Notes: generated by a model from the sequence alone, not told the origin. 64,000 nt of DNA from an uncultured Dehalococcoidia bacterium (GCA_951812795.1 OX638325.1:62001-126000); one strand, 5' to 3'; positions 53,283-62,310 are shown, numbered from the stretch's first letter. Translations and numbers: made by a program.

Positions 53283-53977
53283 TTTTCTGATTCGGCCGGC
53301 CGTCGCTCTTCAAATTCTCCAGGTTCAACCGTGGCGTCGCGCCCAAATAGGTGCGAATTTTGTTTGTGAAACCGAACGCTTTTCAATAGCACGGCGAGTG
53401 CGAGCAAGGAGATACCGACGTAAAGTATCAGAAGTTCGGTGCGCTGATCGCTGGGGCTGGTTACCGCGACGGTCAAAAGAAGCACGCCCCATCCAGTTAC
53501 ACCTGCTTGCAGCGAAGGGTGATCAAACTTGAAGCGCAGCGGCGGCAAGCCAAACGCGATGGCCACGATGACCGCGGGCAACGCGGCCCACTCGAAAAGT
53601 CCGACCACCAGACCACCGAGACTAGCGACGCCGTCGCCACCTTTGAACTTGGTCATCGGTGAGAACCAATGACCAAAAATGACGCCAATCGCAGGCACCA
53701 AGAACAATAAACCCGAGACTTCGAAAATATACCGTGAAATCAAGACGGTGATGATGCCTTTGGCCACGTCGATAATGAAGACAATGAAACCAGTCTTTCG
53801 GCTGACGTTTTTCCAAACATTCGTAGCGCCGGCCTGGCGCGATCCGACGTCGAAGATATTGATACCATGAAGCCGCGCGGCGACATATGCGGCCGGGATT
53901 GCTCCGATGAAGAACGCAACCAGCGCGGCGTATGCGAGATTGACGATTTCTGGACTGGTGTGCATCGGGATTCGCAA
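53279..53977 (-). CDS. plsY: Glycerol-3-phosphate acyltransferase PlsY
   Basis: A 232-residue membrane enzyme that transfers the acyl group from acyl-phosphate to glycerol-3-phosphate at the start of phospholipid synthesis. Motif 1 is DVGSRQAGATNVWK (43-56), motif 2 GGDGVAS (113-119) and motif 3 FHKQNSHLFGRD. About six to seven membrane helices are visible. Motif 2 normally reads GGKGVAT, so an acidic Asp115 replaces a conserved Lys. The start is ATG at 53977 or 53965. It may still be active, but the change lies in the phosphate-handling loop. Confidence 0.87.
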   Translation of the reverse strand: MRIPMHTSPEIVNLAYAALVAFFIGAIPAAYVAARLHGINIFDVGSRQAGATNVWKNVSRKTGFIVFIIDVAKGIITVLISRYIFEVSGLLFLVPAIGVIFGHWFSPMTKFKGGDGVASLGGLVVGLFEWAALPAVIVAIAFGLPPLRFKFDHPSLQAGVTGWGVLLLTVAVTSPSDQRTELLILYVGISLLALAVLLKSVRFHKQNSHLFGRDATVEPGEFEERRPAESEN

Positions 53978-54006
53978 TGAATTTTAGCACCTTAGGCTAA
54001 ACACTA

Positions 54007-55278
54007 GTGGCACGAAACAGCACAACGGTTTCCAGAAAGCGCCCCGGCAGGACGCGACTAGGAGTCGCGCGGCTCGGACGGACAATGTCGTCGATCGAGC
54101 TTCGGAAATTCCTGTTCGGGACGGTCATCTGGAGCATTGGCAACCAGATGGTGACGGTCACCCAGACCTACGTCATTTTCGACATCACCAAATCGAGTCT
54201 GCAACTCGCGATACTCGGTGCTGCGGTCGTCGTCACCTCGGTCTCGATGTCATTGGCCAGCGGAATATTGGCGGATCGACTTAGCCGCAAGACATTGTTG
54301 ATGTGCGGTTCGGTGGCGACCGCTAGTTCGATGTTCGCCGTTGGATTACTGATAATCACGGACCGGATCGAACCGTGGCACATTCAAGTGGCTGGTGGTG
54401 TACATGGCGCCGCGCTCGCGCTCGACTGGACCGCGCGCTTCTCGCTGATTCCGAACATGGTGCCGCGGAATATATTGGCGCGCGCCGTATTCTTCGACAA
54501 CACGTTCTTCAATCTCGGACGTGTCCTTGCACCCTTGATGTGGGGCGGCATCGTTCAGTTTTGGGGGTACGAATGGACCTACTTCGCGATTGCCGGTGTC
54601 ATGACCCTTAATTTCGTTGTGGTAGCTACGTATCGACCACTCTCTTCAGCAGTCGGTGCCGCGCACCAAGCGATCTGGCACGATGTCATGGAAATCGCGA
54701 CCGTGATTCGTTCCAATTCGATCCTGAAGGGAAACCTGATCTTCACGTTCGTAAATGCGTTGTTGATGGGCGGATTCATATACCTGCTAACGCCAATCGC
54801 GCGCGAGGTTTACAACGTCGGCGCGGGCGAGTACAGCCAACTTTTCGCATCCATCGGTATCGGGGCATTCGTCGGCGGGCTGTTCCTCGGCCTAAGCGGT
54901 GGATTTAAGCGTACCGGTTACGCGTTGCTGACGACGAACCTTTTGACAGCCGGGTTCGCGATCGCGTTCGCTTTCGTCGCGAGTTTTTACTTTGGATTCG
55001 GTTTCGCTTTGATGTTCGGATTGATCGGCGCGATACACATTGGCTTAGGCTCCATCTCTCTTCAGATGGCGATCACCGACAATGTGAGGGGCAGGTTGGC
55101 AGGAATTTACGAGGTCGCTTGGGCGGGTTTCCCCCTAGGAGGATTCGTGTTCGGCGCCATGGCAGACTCGTTAGGTCCGTCGACTTCGTTGATGATCGGC
55201 TGCATTTTCGTCATCGTGGTGACTGTAAGCATCGGCGTCTTCAACCCGCAGTTGCGGCGGTTGAGGATGCGGCTGTGA
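54007..55278 (+). CDS. MFS transporter
   Basis: A 423-residue major-facilitator protein with about 12 hydrophobic segments and the GILADRLSRKTLL loop-2/3 motif characteristic of the superfamily. A basic N-tail (RKRPGRTRLGVARLGR) precedes the first helix. It resembles MFS_3/enterobactin-exporter-like permeases; the substrate is unknown. GTG at 54007 opens the frame; an ATG at 54085 directly before the first helix is a reasonable alternative. It diverges from plsY across 29 bases. Confidence 0.87.
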   Translation: MARNSTTVSRKRPGRTRLGVARLGRTMSSIELRKFLFGTVIWSIGNQMVTVTQTYVIFDITKSSLQLAILGAAVVVTSVSMSLASGILADRLSRKTLLMCGSVATASSMFAVGLLIITDRIEPWHIQVAGGVHGAALALDWTARFSLIPNMVPRNILARAVFFDNTFFNLGRVLAPLMWGGIVQFWGYEWTYFAIAGVMTLNFVVVATYRPLSSAVGAAHQAIWHDVMEIATVIRSNSILKGNLIFTFVNALLMGGFIYLLTPIAREVYNVGAGEYSQLFASIGIGAFVGGLFLGLSGGFKRTGYALLTTNLLTAGFAIAFAFVASFYFGFGFALMFGLIGAIHIGLGSISLQMAITDNVRGRLAGIYEVAWAGFPLGGFVFGAMADSLGPSTSLMIGCIFVIVVTVSIGVFNPQLRRLRMRL

Positions 55279-55294
55279 ACGCGCGAATGTGACG

Positions 55295-55846
55295 TTATGC
55301 GTCGGGCTGCGAATCGAAGTAATCCGGCTGATACGGCGGTGGTTCAGTTTGACCGTCGATCTCCATCTGCTCTTGTTCAGTCAGATACTTCGACGGACAA
55401 CGCACCGTCAGCGTTTCGGCTTGCAACACGCCGTCCGGCCCGAGATTTCCGTTGAGAATAATCTCTGAATGGTCGTTGAAGAAGACCTGCCCGACTTCGC
55501 CGTTGTAGCTGACGGGAAGTTCGGACGATCCGAACTCGTCCCTCAATCGGAAGTTTGCGGTGATACCGTCAGGTGACTTGATATAGGAACCAGGAACCAA
55601 CTTGCCTAGTACGCCAATCGATTGCGTACCACTAGATTGCTCACTTTGCACTACTTCATCAACGCTGAGGAACCGCACGGTCGCGGCGTTGAAAGCGGTT
55701 GCGGCAAAGTAGAAAATCCCAACCAAGAAGAGCAGTGCGACCGCAATGATTTTGGCCTTGCCGCTCATCAGCACCGTTGATTTAGCGCTGGTGACGGTTT
55801 GGGTTGGGTCTGTCGGCGAAGGTTCTGGCCGTTCGATTGTTGACAT
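55295..55846 (-). CDS. ccmE: Heme chaperone CcmE, CxxxY type
   Basis: 183 residues. A cytoplasmic tail and one membrane helix (about 33-52) precede the OB-fold heme chaperone domain (VRFLSVDEV, GVLGKLVPGSYI). The heme-attachment site is Cys150 in VRCPSKY, so the motif is CxxxY rather than the HxxxY of proteobacterial CcmE; the cysteine form is known from archaea and Desulfovibrio. It acts outside the membrane, carrying heme from CcmC to the ligation step of cytochrome c maturation. Its ATG overlaps the stop of the upstream gene by one base. Confidence 0.93.
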   Translation of the reverse strand: MSTIERPEPSPTDPTQTVTSAKSTVLMSGKAKIIAVALLFLVGIFYFAATAFNAATVRFLSVDEVVQSEQSSGTQSIGVLGKLVPGSYIKSPDGITANFRLRDEFGSSELPVSYNGEVGQVFFNDHSEIILNGNLGPDGVLQAETLTVRCPSKYLTEQEQMEIDGQTEPPPYQPDYFDSQPDA

Positions 55847-56382
55847 CAGGATTCGTTACTCGCGTTGTTCCCTCGGAGCCGCTCCAATTCTGCTGCCATT
55901 GTGCGTTGACGTACGCCCAAGAATACGACATAGCCCATGATGCCAATCCAAGCGATCGCGACGACGGCGAAAAGGTAACCCAAGTTAGCGTCGACATCCT
56001 TCGAGTCGGCCTGGACCACTGATACCGCGGTGCCGCCTTCGGATTGAACGGAAATCTGTTTTAGGCGATTCTGCTGATCCCTCAGACGGACAGCCGACTC
56101 CGTCGGTTCTGAAGCCTGATCAGATACCCATCGTTCGCCGACTCGGTTTTCCAAGCCGTATGAAGTGTTGGGATTCGACCCTGAAACCGCAAATCGGGCA
56201 ACTGTGCCGTCCCCTTTGACGATCGAGAAGGCGGTCAATCGACCTTCGCCATCGGTTTCAACTACCGTAACCACGCCGGTTGAAATTGACGGCGATTGCG
56301 CTGAAATGCGTTCAACCGTGCCCAGCATCACCAAAGCGGTAATCGTGGCAGCCAACAAAGCGAGAGAAATCGCCTTCATCAA
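55846..56382 (-). CDS. ccmD: CcmD-like protein with a secreted N-terminal extension
   Basis: 178 residues. The last about 45 match CcmD (NLGYLFAVVAIAWIGIMGYVVFL followed by a basic, coiled RQRTMAAELERLR tail). In front of it is a signal-peptide-like helix (about 4-22) and about 100 residues of periplasmic-type beta-rich sequence of no known family. CcmD is normally 40-70 residues and bridges CcmABC during heme release to CcmE. Gene order between ccmC and ccmE supports the call. A four-base overlap with ccmC and a one-base overlap with ccmE show tight coupling. Confidence 0.8.
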   Translation of the reverse strand: MMKAISLALLAATITALVMLGTVERISAQSPSISTGVVTVVETDGEGRLTAFSIVKGDGTVARFAVSGSNPNTSYGLENRVGERWVSDQASEPTESAVRLRDQQNRLKQISVQSEGGTAVSVVQADSKDVDANLGYLFAVVAIAWIGIMGYVVFLGVRQRTMAAELERLRGNNASNES

Positions 56383-57092
56383 GTGGCGCTCATTTCTGTA
56401 TGGGTAATTCGGTAATTCAACACCTCATGTTCGTGTTCAATCCTCGCGAGACTGAGTCGAGTGACGAGCAGGGAGAAGAACAGGAAAGAGAATGCGATCA
56501 CGCTGACCAACAGTGTGAGGCCGATCTGAGCGGCTACGAGATTCTCTTCCTCGGCTATCGGTCCCACAATTAGTGGCGGATGGGCCTCTTGCCACAGGAC
56601 GGAGGCGTAGTAAATGATCGGGGTATCGATGGCACCAATAATGGCGATGATTGCCGACAGTCGCATTCGTTGATCGCCGGGCGGGAAGTAGGCGCGAAAC
56701 ATCAGGTAGGCGACGTAGATGAAGAAGAGTATCAATGCGGTAGTCAGTTTCGCTTCGCCAGTCCACCAGACTTCCCAAACCGGTTTGGCCCAAACCATTC
56801 CCGATATCAACATGATCGCGCCGAACACCACGCCAACCTCGGCCATGGACGCAGCGAGGCGGTCCCAATTCTCGCGCTTCGTGATCAGGTACATGACGCT
56901 CGCCACAGCGACACCAACTATGGCGACCATGCTGACCCATGCAACTGGTACGTGAATATACAGAATCCGCTGTACGACGCCTTGATTGATGTCGGTCGGC
57001 ACCCACACGAACATCATCCAGAGAGCGAACGCCATCGCGACCAGCGTCGCGACGTGCAACGCGGTTTGGGCGCGGATTTTCAAGAATCCCAT
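56379..57092 (-). CDS. ccmC: Heme-handling membrane protein CcmC
   Basis: A 237-residue protein with six hydrophobic segments and the tryptophan-rich WWD-type loop (MVWAKPVWEVWWTGEAKLTTALILF), where the usual WDxRLT is WTGEAKLT. It presents heme to CcmE. External histidines expected in the family include HVPVAWVSM near residue 46 and EAHPPLIVG late in the protein. It follows ccmB after a 104-base gap that contains a TACAAT element (minus strand, 57145-57150), a possible internal promoter. Confidence 0.9.
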   Translation of the reverse strand: MGFLKIRAQTALHVATLVAMAFALWMMFVWVPTDINQGVVQRILYIHVPVAWVSMVAIVGVAVASVMYLITKRENWDRLAASMAEVGVVFGAIMLISGMVWAKPVWEVWWTGEAKLTTALILFFIYVAYLMFRAYFPPGDQRMRLSAIIAIIGAIDTPIIYYASVLWQEAHPPLIVGPIAEEENLVAAQIGLTLLVSVIAFSFLFFSLLVTRLSLARIEHEHEVLNYRITHTEMSAT

Positions 57093-57196
57093 GCGAATTA
57101 GGAGAGGAGAGCGTCGAAAGTGGCTTGGCGAGTGATTAGGTTCAATTGTAATTTTCGAAGCGGATCAAGTAAGAGAGTCGATGTCCGATGTCCGTA

Positions 57197-57871
57197 TCAA
57201 TCGTCCAAAACGTAGCCGAAGAGCAAGGCCGATGCGGTTACAAACACCACGTCGTACACCACCGCAAGCTGGATCCATGGCAACGAAGCAGACCAAGGTT
57301 CTCCTGCGACTGAAACCGAGGTGACGCGGATGGCGGCGAACAACAGGGGCGCAATTGAGGGGAGGAAAAGCATCGGCAGCAGGACCTCCCGAGCACGGAC
57401 TCGAAAAGTAAGGCTCGAAAAGAGCGTGCCCACACTCGCGAATCCGATCACAGAAAGCAACGCCACAACCAGTATCTCGGCGTGGAAAATCTGCAAATTA
57501 AACATGAACGTGAACACGACGAACACAATCAACGTTGCGATCGTCAGAAACACAAAGCTGCCGAGTGATTTGCCGATAAACACCAGGTCTCGGGACACGG
57601 GCGCCAACATCAACGCGCCGACCGCGTCGTTCTCTAGTTCGTGAGAGGTGGCGCGGGTCATTCCCACCACGCCCGCGAATGTGATCGCGGCCCAAAGCAC
57701 GCCGGGGCCGGTCTCCAACGCCGTCCGCGCGTTAGGTTCGATGGCGATTGCGAATATGGCTATCACCAATGAGGCGAACATCACGATCGCGACCGCGACG
57801 TCGCGGTTGCGCGATTCGATGCGTAACTCCTTGAGCGTCAGCGCCCAGATTATCGAAAGCGATGCAATCAA
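57197..57871 (-). CDS. ccmB: Heme exporter permease CcmB
   Basis: A 224-residue six-helix ABC-2-type membrane protein. ALTLKELRIESRNRDVAVAIVMFASLV is the conserved CcmB opening, and ELENDAVGALMLAPVSRDLVFIGKSL the cytoplasmic loop. With CcmA and CcmC it forms the ATP-driven complex that releases heme-loaded CcmE. It starts seven bases after the ccmA stop. Confidence 0.92.
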   Translation of the reverse strand: MIASLSIIWALTLKELRIESRNRDVAVAIVMFASLVIAIFAIAIEPNARTALETGPGVLWAAITFAGVVGMTRATSHELENDAVGALMLAPVSRDLVFIGKSLGSFVFLTIATLIVFVVFTFMFNLQIFHAEILVVALLSVIGFASVGTLFSSLTFRVRAREVLLPMLFLPSIAPLLFAAIRVTSVSVAGEPWSASLPWIQLAVVYDVVFVTASALLFGYVLDD

Positions 57872-57878
57872 TCGAACA

Positions 57879-58520
57879 TCAACTGGATTCGAATGATTCC
57901 AATCGGCCGGCGGTCATCGTGTACGCAACATCAGGCGCGCTCTTGGCGAAATCGGAACCGTGGGTCGCCATCAGCACTGATCGCCCACTGGACCTCCACT
58001 CTTCGACGATCTGCAACATGACCTCTAGCGATGACTCGTCAAGGCCGGTCTCCGGCTCGTCCAATAGCAACAGGTTCGGGGTGTGGATTATGGAACGGGC
58101 GATGGCCACTCGTTTACGGTAACCGTGGGAGAGACCTCGGACCCGCTCATCCATACGAGCCTCCAACCGCAATCTGGAGGCCGCCGCCTCGACGCGATCA
58201 TGCGGGTTTTCGAGTTGGCAGAGCGTGGCGAACAGAGCGAGATTTTCGCGAATGGTCAGGTCGGAGTAGAGCATGGGTGAATGCATTACGGCGCCGATTT
58301 CTCTCCGCGCGTCGGCAGAATGACGTAAGGCGTCGACGCCGTTGATCGAGATTTGACCTTCAGTTGGGCTCGTCAATGTCGCAGCTATCCGAAGAAGCGT
58401 CGATTTTCCGGACCCGTTCGCTCCGCGGATGACCGTGAAACTGCCGGCCGCGATCGTCAGGTCAACTTTGTCAAGAACCGTCGCGGCGCCGAATCGTTTG
58501 GTAACCGCGTTCATCTCCAA
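57879..58520 (-). CDS. ccmA: Heme exporter ATPase CcmA
   Basis: A 213-residue ABC ATPase. Walker A is GANGSGKST, the signature LSHGYRKRV and Walker B LLLDEPETGLD, with the short length typical of CcmA. TTG at 58520 is the first usual start codon in frame; the ATG at 58514 (MNAVTKRFG) is the alternative. It begins 34 bases behind the amidohydrolase gene, so the ccm genes may be co-transcribed with the two hydrolase genes. Confidence 0.92.
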   Translation of the reverse strand: MEMNAVTKRFGAATVLDKVDLTIAAGSFTVIRGANGSGKSTLLRIAATLTSPTEGQISINGVDALRHSADARREIGAVMHSPMLYSDLTIRENLALFATLCQLENPHDRVEAAASRLRLEARMDERVRGLSHGYRKRVAIARSIIHTPNLLLLDEPETGLDESSLEVMLQIVEEWRSSGRSVLMATHGSDFAKSAPDVAYTMTAGRLESFESS

Positions 58521-58554
58521 CAGCGGTTCCCGCGGTTGACTTGATGTTTCGGTT

Positions 58555-59727
58555 TCAGTGGCGGTGATGATGACCTACCAAATGTGGGTGCGCTGAATGG
58601 TGCGGGGGATAACGTCGTCCGTTGCGGATCGTCTCTACGGGCACCAAAAGCTGTTTGCCTTGCCGAGTTGCGCCTTTCGCATCGGTCAGCTCGAAGTTGC
58701 CTTCCAACATTCTGATTATCGATACATCGGCATCGGCACCGACGCGGAGTGAACCGATCGTTTCAGTCATGCCGATCGCAGATGCAGGCCGTTGCGTGGC
58801 GAAAGCGATTACCTCGTCCAGGGAAAACCCGAGGTACAGGTATTTCGACAGCGTTGTTAACAGGTCATAGACGGGGCCGCGGATGTTGTAGCGGTGGACA
58901 TCTGAACTGACCGTACCTGGCCCAAATCCGTCCGCAGCGCACTTTTCGGCTACGTCGAATGAGAATGAACCTGCACCGTGACCGACATCGAAGTTGATAC
59001 CGCGTTGCACGGCGTCGCGAGCGGCATCGATGACTTTGCCTGTGTTGTCGACGATGCCGGGTGGATTTCCGGTGAAGCTGTGGGTGACGATATCGCCGGG
59101 CCGCAACTGTTCAAGGTACCGCTCAACTGGATTTGCGGTACCGCCGATATGGATCATTAGCGGCTTTTCGAGTTGATGCGAAGCCTCTAGGGCGCGCTCC
59201 ATTGCGATCAAGTCGTTGTGACCGACGATCCCCTCGGAGAGCCTGATCTTGATGCCGACGATGACTTCAGGTAAGTTTCGGGCCGCCTCTACTGCTTTTT
59301 CGACTCGGGCCCAACGTACATCTTCAAGCTCGCCGATTTCATTGTCGAGTTGTCCCATCCCGGAGATGTGCAGGAAAGCCAACACTCGTGTGTCGGTCTG
59401 TTGCATCACGTAGCGATGGAAACCGGCGATTGTGTTCGCACCGGCTGAACCGGCATCGATGGCGGTGGTCACGCCGCGATAAAGGCTCGACGGATCCGCT
59501 TCCACCGCAAGATGCGCGACGCCCCACCAAACGTGGACGTGGAGATCTACCAATCCCGGAGTAACGATTAAATCGTCAGCTTCCAACACATCGTGCGCGT
59601 CGCCGTCGCTGACGGATTCCTCCACCGCGCGGATCTTCCCGCCGGAGATGGCGATGTCACGCTTCGCATGCAACCCTTGGCTGGGGTCAATTATTGTGCC
59701 GTTCTTGATTACCAGATCCCAAGTCAT
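58555..59727 (-). CDS. Amidohydrolase/deacetylase family metallohydrolase with His-rich tail
   Basis: A 390-residue dihydroorotase-like amidohydrolase. Metal-binding H63 and H65 (DLHVHVWW), a candidate carboxylated Lys in VGIKIRLS, MIHIGG, THSFTG and SSDVHRY follow in the usual order. It fits the amidohydrolase/deacetylase subfamily (relatives of N-acetyl-amino-acid or sugar deacetylases). The last 17 residues contain eight histidines (PPHHSAHPHLVGHHHRH), a likely metal-binding tail that is not normal for the family. It lies between the D-aminoacylase-like gene and ccmA. Confidence 0.87.
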   Translation of the reverse strand: MTWDLVIKNGTIIDPSQGLHAKRDIAISGGKIRAVEESVSDGDAHDVLEADDLIVTPGLVDLHVHVWWGVAHLAVEADPSSLYRGVTTAIDAGSAGANTIAGFHRYVMQQTDTRVLAFLHISGMGQLDNEIGELEDVRWARVEKAVEAARNLPEVIVGIKIRLSEGIVGHNDLIAMERALEASHQLEKPLMIHIGGTANPVERYLEQLRPGDIVTHSFTGNPPGIVDNTGKVIDAARDAVQRGINFDVGHGAGSFSFDVAEKCAADGFGPGTVSSDVHRYNIRGPVYDLLTTLSKYLYLGFSLDEVIAFATQRPASAIGMTETIGSLRVGADADVSIIRMLEGNFELTDAKGATRQGKQLLVPVETIRNGRRYPPHHSAHPHLVGHHHRH

Positions 59728-59769
59728 GTCTCACCTCGTCATGCTCGCGTCGCAAGATCGATTCGCTTG

Positions 59770-61368
59770 CTAAGCATCGAATTCACGGATTACTTTGCCC
59801 GGCGTGGAGCCCGTCACCTCGCCGTCTGCAATCGCCGTTTCGCCGTTAACAATCACCCAGTCCATACCGGTGGAGTATTGGTGCGGGTCGGTGAAGGAAT
59901 TGTTCTGTTCGATGTTGTCGAGATCGAAAACCAAGACATCCGCATACATTCCTCGAACGATACGACCGCGACGCGTCAGATTCAGTCGGCTAGCACCAAG
60001 CGCAGTCATCTTGAAGATCGCTTCCTCAAACGAAAGCAGGTTGCGTGCCTTGACGAACGTTTCCAAGTGGCGCGAGTTCGTCGCATAGCTGCGAGGATGT
60101 GGCTTTCCGGATGAAAGAGGTCCCGTAGTTCGTAGCGAACTGCCGTCGGAGCAGACGGTCATCAACCGCCACTGCGCGATAGCCTCGACGTCGGATTCCT
60201 CCATTGAGTTCAGCACATACGAGCCGTCAGACTGTTCGTAGAGTCGGAGCGCAGCTTCCGCTGGTTCGCATCCCATCTCGTCGCCGATTTCAGCGAGGTT
60301 CATGCCTTCATAGTCGGTGTTAGGTGGGAAATGGGCGACGACTGAACCGACAGCGCCGTGGTTTCGACTGATGTAATACTCGGTGTCCACGCGCATCTTC
60401 GCCCTCAAATCGGCGTCTTGTAGCCGATCTAAAGTCGCATCTCTACCACCTGTCAACGCCCACCGCGCAAACATTGCTCCGCTGAAGCCGGTGCTCGACC
60501 ATGAATAGGGGTATTGGTCGCCAGCAAGGTCAATCCCTTCATCAATAGCGCGTTCGAAGCCTTCCAACAGCTCGGGTCCGCGCCCCCAGAATTTCGGACC
60601 AACTGCTTTGACGTGAGAAACCTGAATCCGTCCGCCAGTACGACGCCCGATTTCGATGGCTTCGGCGTGCGCCGGGAAAAGGCCGCAAAGATCATCCGCT
60701 TCCGAGCGAATGTGTGATGAATAGAGTTTATTGCGATCGGCGACTGGCTGATTGAGCGCGATCACCTCGTCGGTCAACGAATACGAACCAGGTGCGTACC
60801 AGAGACCCGTCGACATACCCAATGCGCCTGCATCAAGGCTTTCTTCGATGAGTCGCGTCATGTGGGCGAGTTCGTGAATCGTCGGGCCGCGATTGTCCAT
60901 GCCCATTACCGCGGCGCGGACGGTTCCGTGTCCGACCTGAGTGGCAACGTTGATTGTCGAACCGCGTTGTTCGAGCGCGTTAAGATAGCCGTCGAAGTTC
61001 TCCCAATCGACATCGAATGTGCCTTCTCCACCGCGGGTCAGACGTTCCCTCAATTGATCTTTCGCCGCGCCGTAGAGTGGGGCGCAGAAGCTCATGCCGC
61101 AGTTGCCGAAGTACTCGAGCGTCACACCTTGAGTGAGCTTCGAGTCTGCCATGGGATCCACGAGAAATGAAGCATCGGAGTGAGTGTGCAGGTCGATGAA
61201 GCCAGGCGTTACCGATTTCCCGGTCGCATTGATTGTCGTCTTGGCGTCGGCGCTGCTGAGGTCACCGACAGTCTCGATGGTGTCGCCAGCGATGCCTACG
61301 TCGGCGAGAATGCCCGGTAGTCCGCTACCGTCGTGTACCGTACCCCCAACAATTTTGATATCCAGCAT
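59770..61368 (-). CDS. N-acyl-D-amino-acid deacylase (D-aminoacylase) family protein
   Basis: A 532-residue amidohydrolase. H61 and H63 (FIDLHTHSD), GNCGMSFCAP around 92-101, VGHGTVR, and HIRSEAD and QVSHVKAVG later match the D-aminoacylase family, which frees D-amino acids from N-acyl derivatives. It is close to the usual 480-540 residues. It is transcribed in the same direction as the second amidohydrolase gene 42 bases downstream, and the two may process related amides. The upstream region 61369-61519 is divergent from the fumarylacetoacetase-family gene. Confidence 0.88.
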   Translation of the reverse strand: MLDIKIVGGTVHDGSGLPGILADVGIAGDTIETVGDLSSADAKTTINATGKSVTPGFIDLHTHSDASFLVDPMADSKLTQGVTLEYFGNCGMSFCAPLYGAAKDQLRERLTRGGEGTFDVDWENFDGYLNALEQRGSTINVATQVGHGTVRAAVMGMDNRGPTIHELAHMTRLIEESLDAGALGMSTGLWYAPGSYSLTDEVIALNQPVADRNKLYSSHIRSEADDLCGLFPAHAEAIEIGRRTGGRIQVSHVKAVGPKFWGRGPELLEGFERAIDEGIDLAGDQYPYSWSSTGFSGAMFARWALTGGRDATLDRLQDADLRAKMRVDTEYYISRNHGAVGSVVAHFPPNTDYEGMNLAEIGDEMGCEPAEAALRLYEQSDGSYVLNSMEESDVEAIAQWRLMTVCSDGSSLRTTGPLSSGKPHPRSYATNSRHLETFVKARNLLSFEEAIFKMTALGASRLNLTRRGRIVRGMYADVLVFDLDNIEQNNSFTDPHQYSTGMDWVIVNGETAIADGEVTGSTPGKVIREFDA

Positions 61369-61519
61369 GTTCCCCGCACCTTGGTTACAAATGAAGCCGT
61401 TGAGTGGATTTTAACGGGTTTTCTTGGCAACACTCGAAACGGGTCGGCCTGCGGGTTTGTAAATCTTTAACTTAAACTTGCTTGAAGAATTCACAATCCA
61501 GCAACTAGGGAGCGAAAGA

Positions 61520-62281
61520 TTGAAGTTCGTCAGATTTGAGAACGGCGGCAGTGCGATGTACGGCATCGTCAAAGACGACAACACGGTGGTCGAGATATCC
61601 AACTCGCCCATCGGTCAGTCGTACGAGAAAACGGGTAACTCTTACGATTTGGCCGACGTTAAGATACTTGCGCCGAACCCGAACCCCATCAAGATGTTGT
61701 GTTTGGCCCGCAACTACCGATCTCACCTCCACGGCGTTGCAGAACCTACTCGCCCGGAACCGTTCTACAAGACACCGACCGCGATCATTGGTCCCGGCGA
61801 CCCCATCAAGGTAACTGCCGACTCAGGCCTAGTGGTCTGCGAATCCGAACTCGTCGTGATTATGGGCAAGCGAGCCAAGAACGTTAGCGAAGAGGATGCG
61901 CTGGATTATGTATTCGGCTATACCGCGGGCAATGATGTCAGCGCCCGCGAATGGCAGAGCGATGATACGCAATGGTGGCGCGCCAAGTCGGCCGACACAT
62001 TCGGTCCAACCGGGCCGTTCATCGTGACGGACATCGATCCGCAGGACGTCAACATCCGCGGTCTGGTAAACGGAGTTGAAGGGCAGAAGTGCCACTCCTC
62101 GGAGATGATCTTCGATGTCCGGCAAGCCATCAGCTTCATATCGCGCTACGTCACCCTCGAATGTGGCGACATGCTGTGGACCGGCACATCCGGCACCACC
62201 CCGCCGATCAACGTCGGCGGAGACGTGACGGTAGAAATCGACAAGATCGGCGTGCTACACAACCCGGTCGAGGCCGCGTAA
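61520..62281 (+). CDS. Fumarylacetoacetate hydrolase family protein
   Basis: 253 residues with the FAH fold. LCLARNYRSHLHG is followed by the metal-ligand region VCESELVVIMGKRAKNV and YTAGNDVSAREWQ; GDMLWTGTSGTTPPINVGGDVTVEI closes the domain. Such enzymes hydrolyse or isomerise beta-diketo or acylpyruvate compounds (5-carboxymethyl-2-oxohex-3-ene-dioate decarboxylase type, acylpyruvase). TTG at 61520 is chosen because AGGGAG lies about seven bases upstream; the frame-opening codon at 61478 has no such site. The substrate is unassigned. Confidence 0.88.
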   Translation: MKFVRFENGGSAMYGIVKDDNTVVEISNSPIGQSYEKTGNSYDLADVKILAPNPNPIKMLCLARNYRSHLHGVAEPTRPEPFYKTPTAIIGPGDPIKVTADSGLVVCESELVVIMGKRAKNVSEEDALDYVFGYTAGNDVSAREWQSDDTQWWRAKSADTFGPTGPFIVTDIDPQDVNIRGLVNGVEGQKCHSSEMIFDVRQAISFISRYVTLECGDMLWTGTSGTTPPINVGGDVTVEIDKIGVLHNPVEAA

Positions 62282-62310
62282 CCGGCACCCGTGCTGACAA
62301 TCAATCTCTT

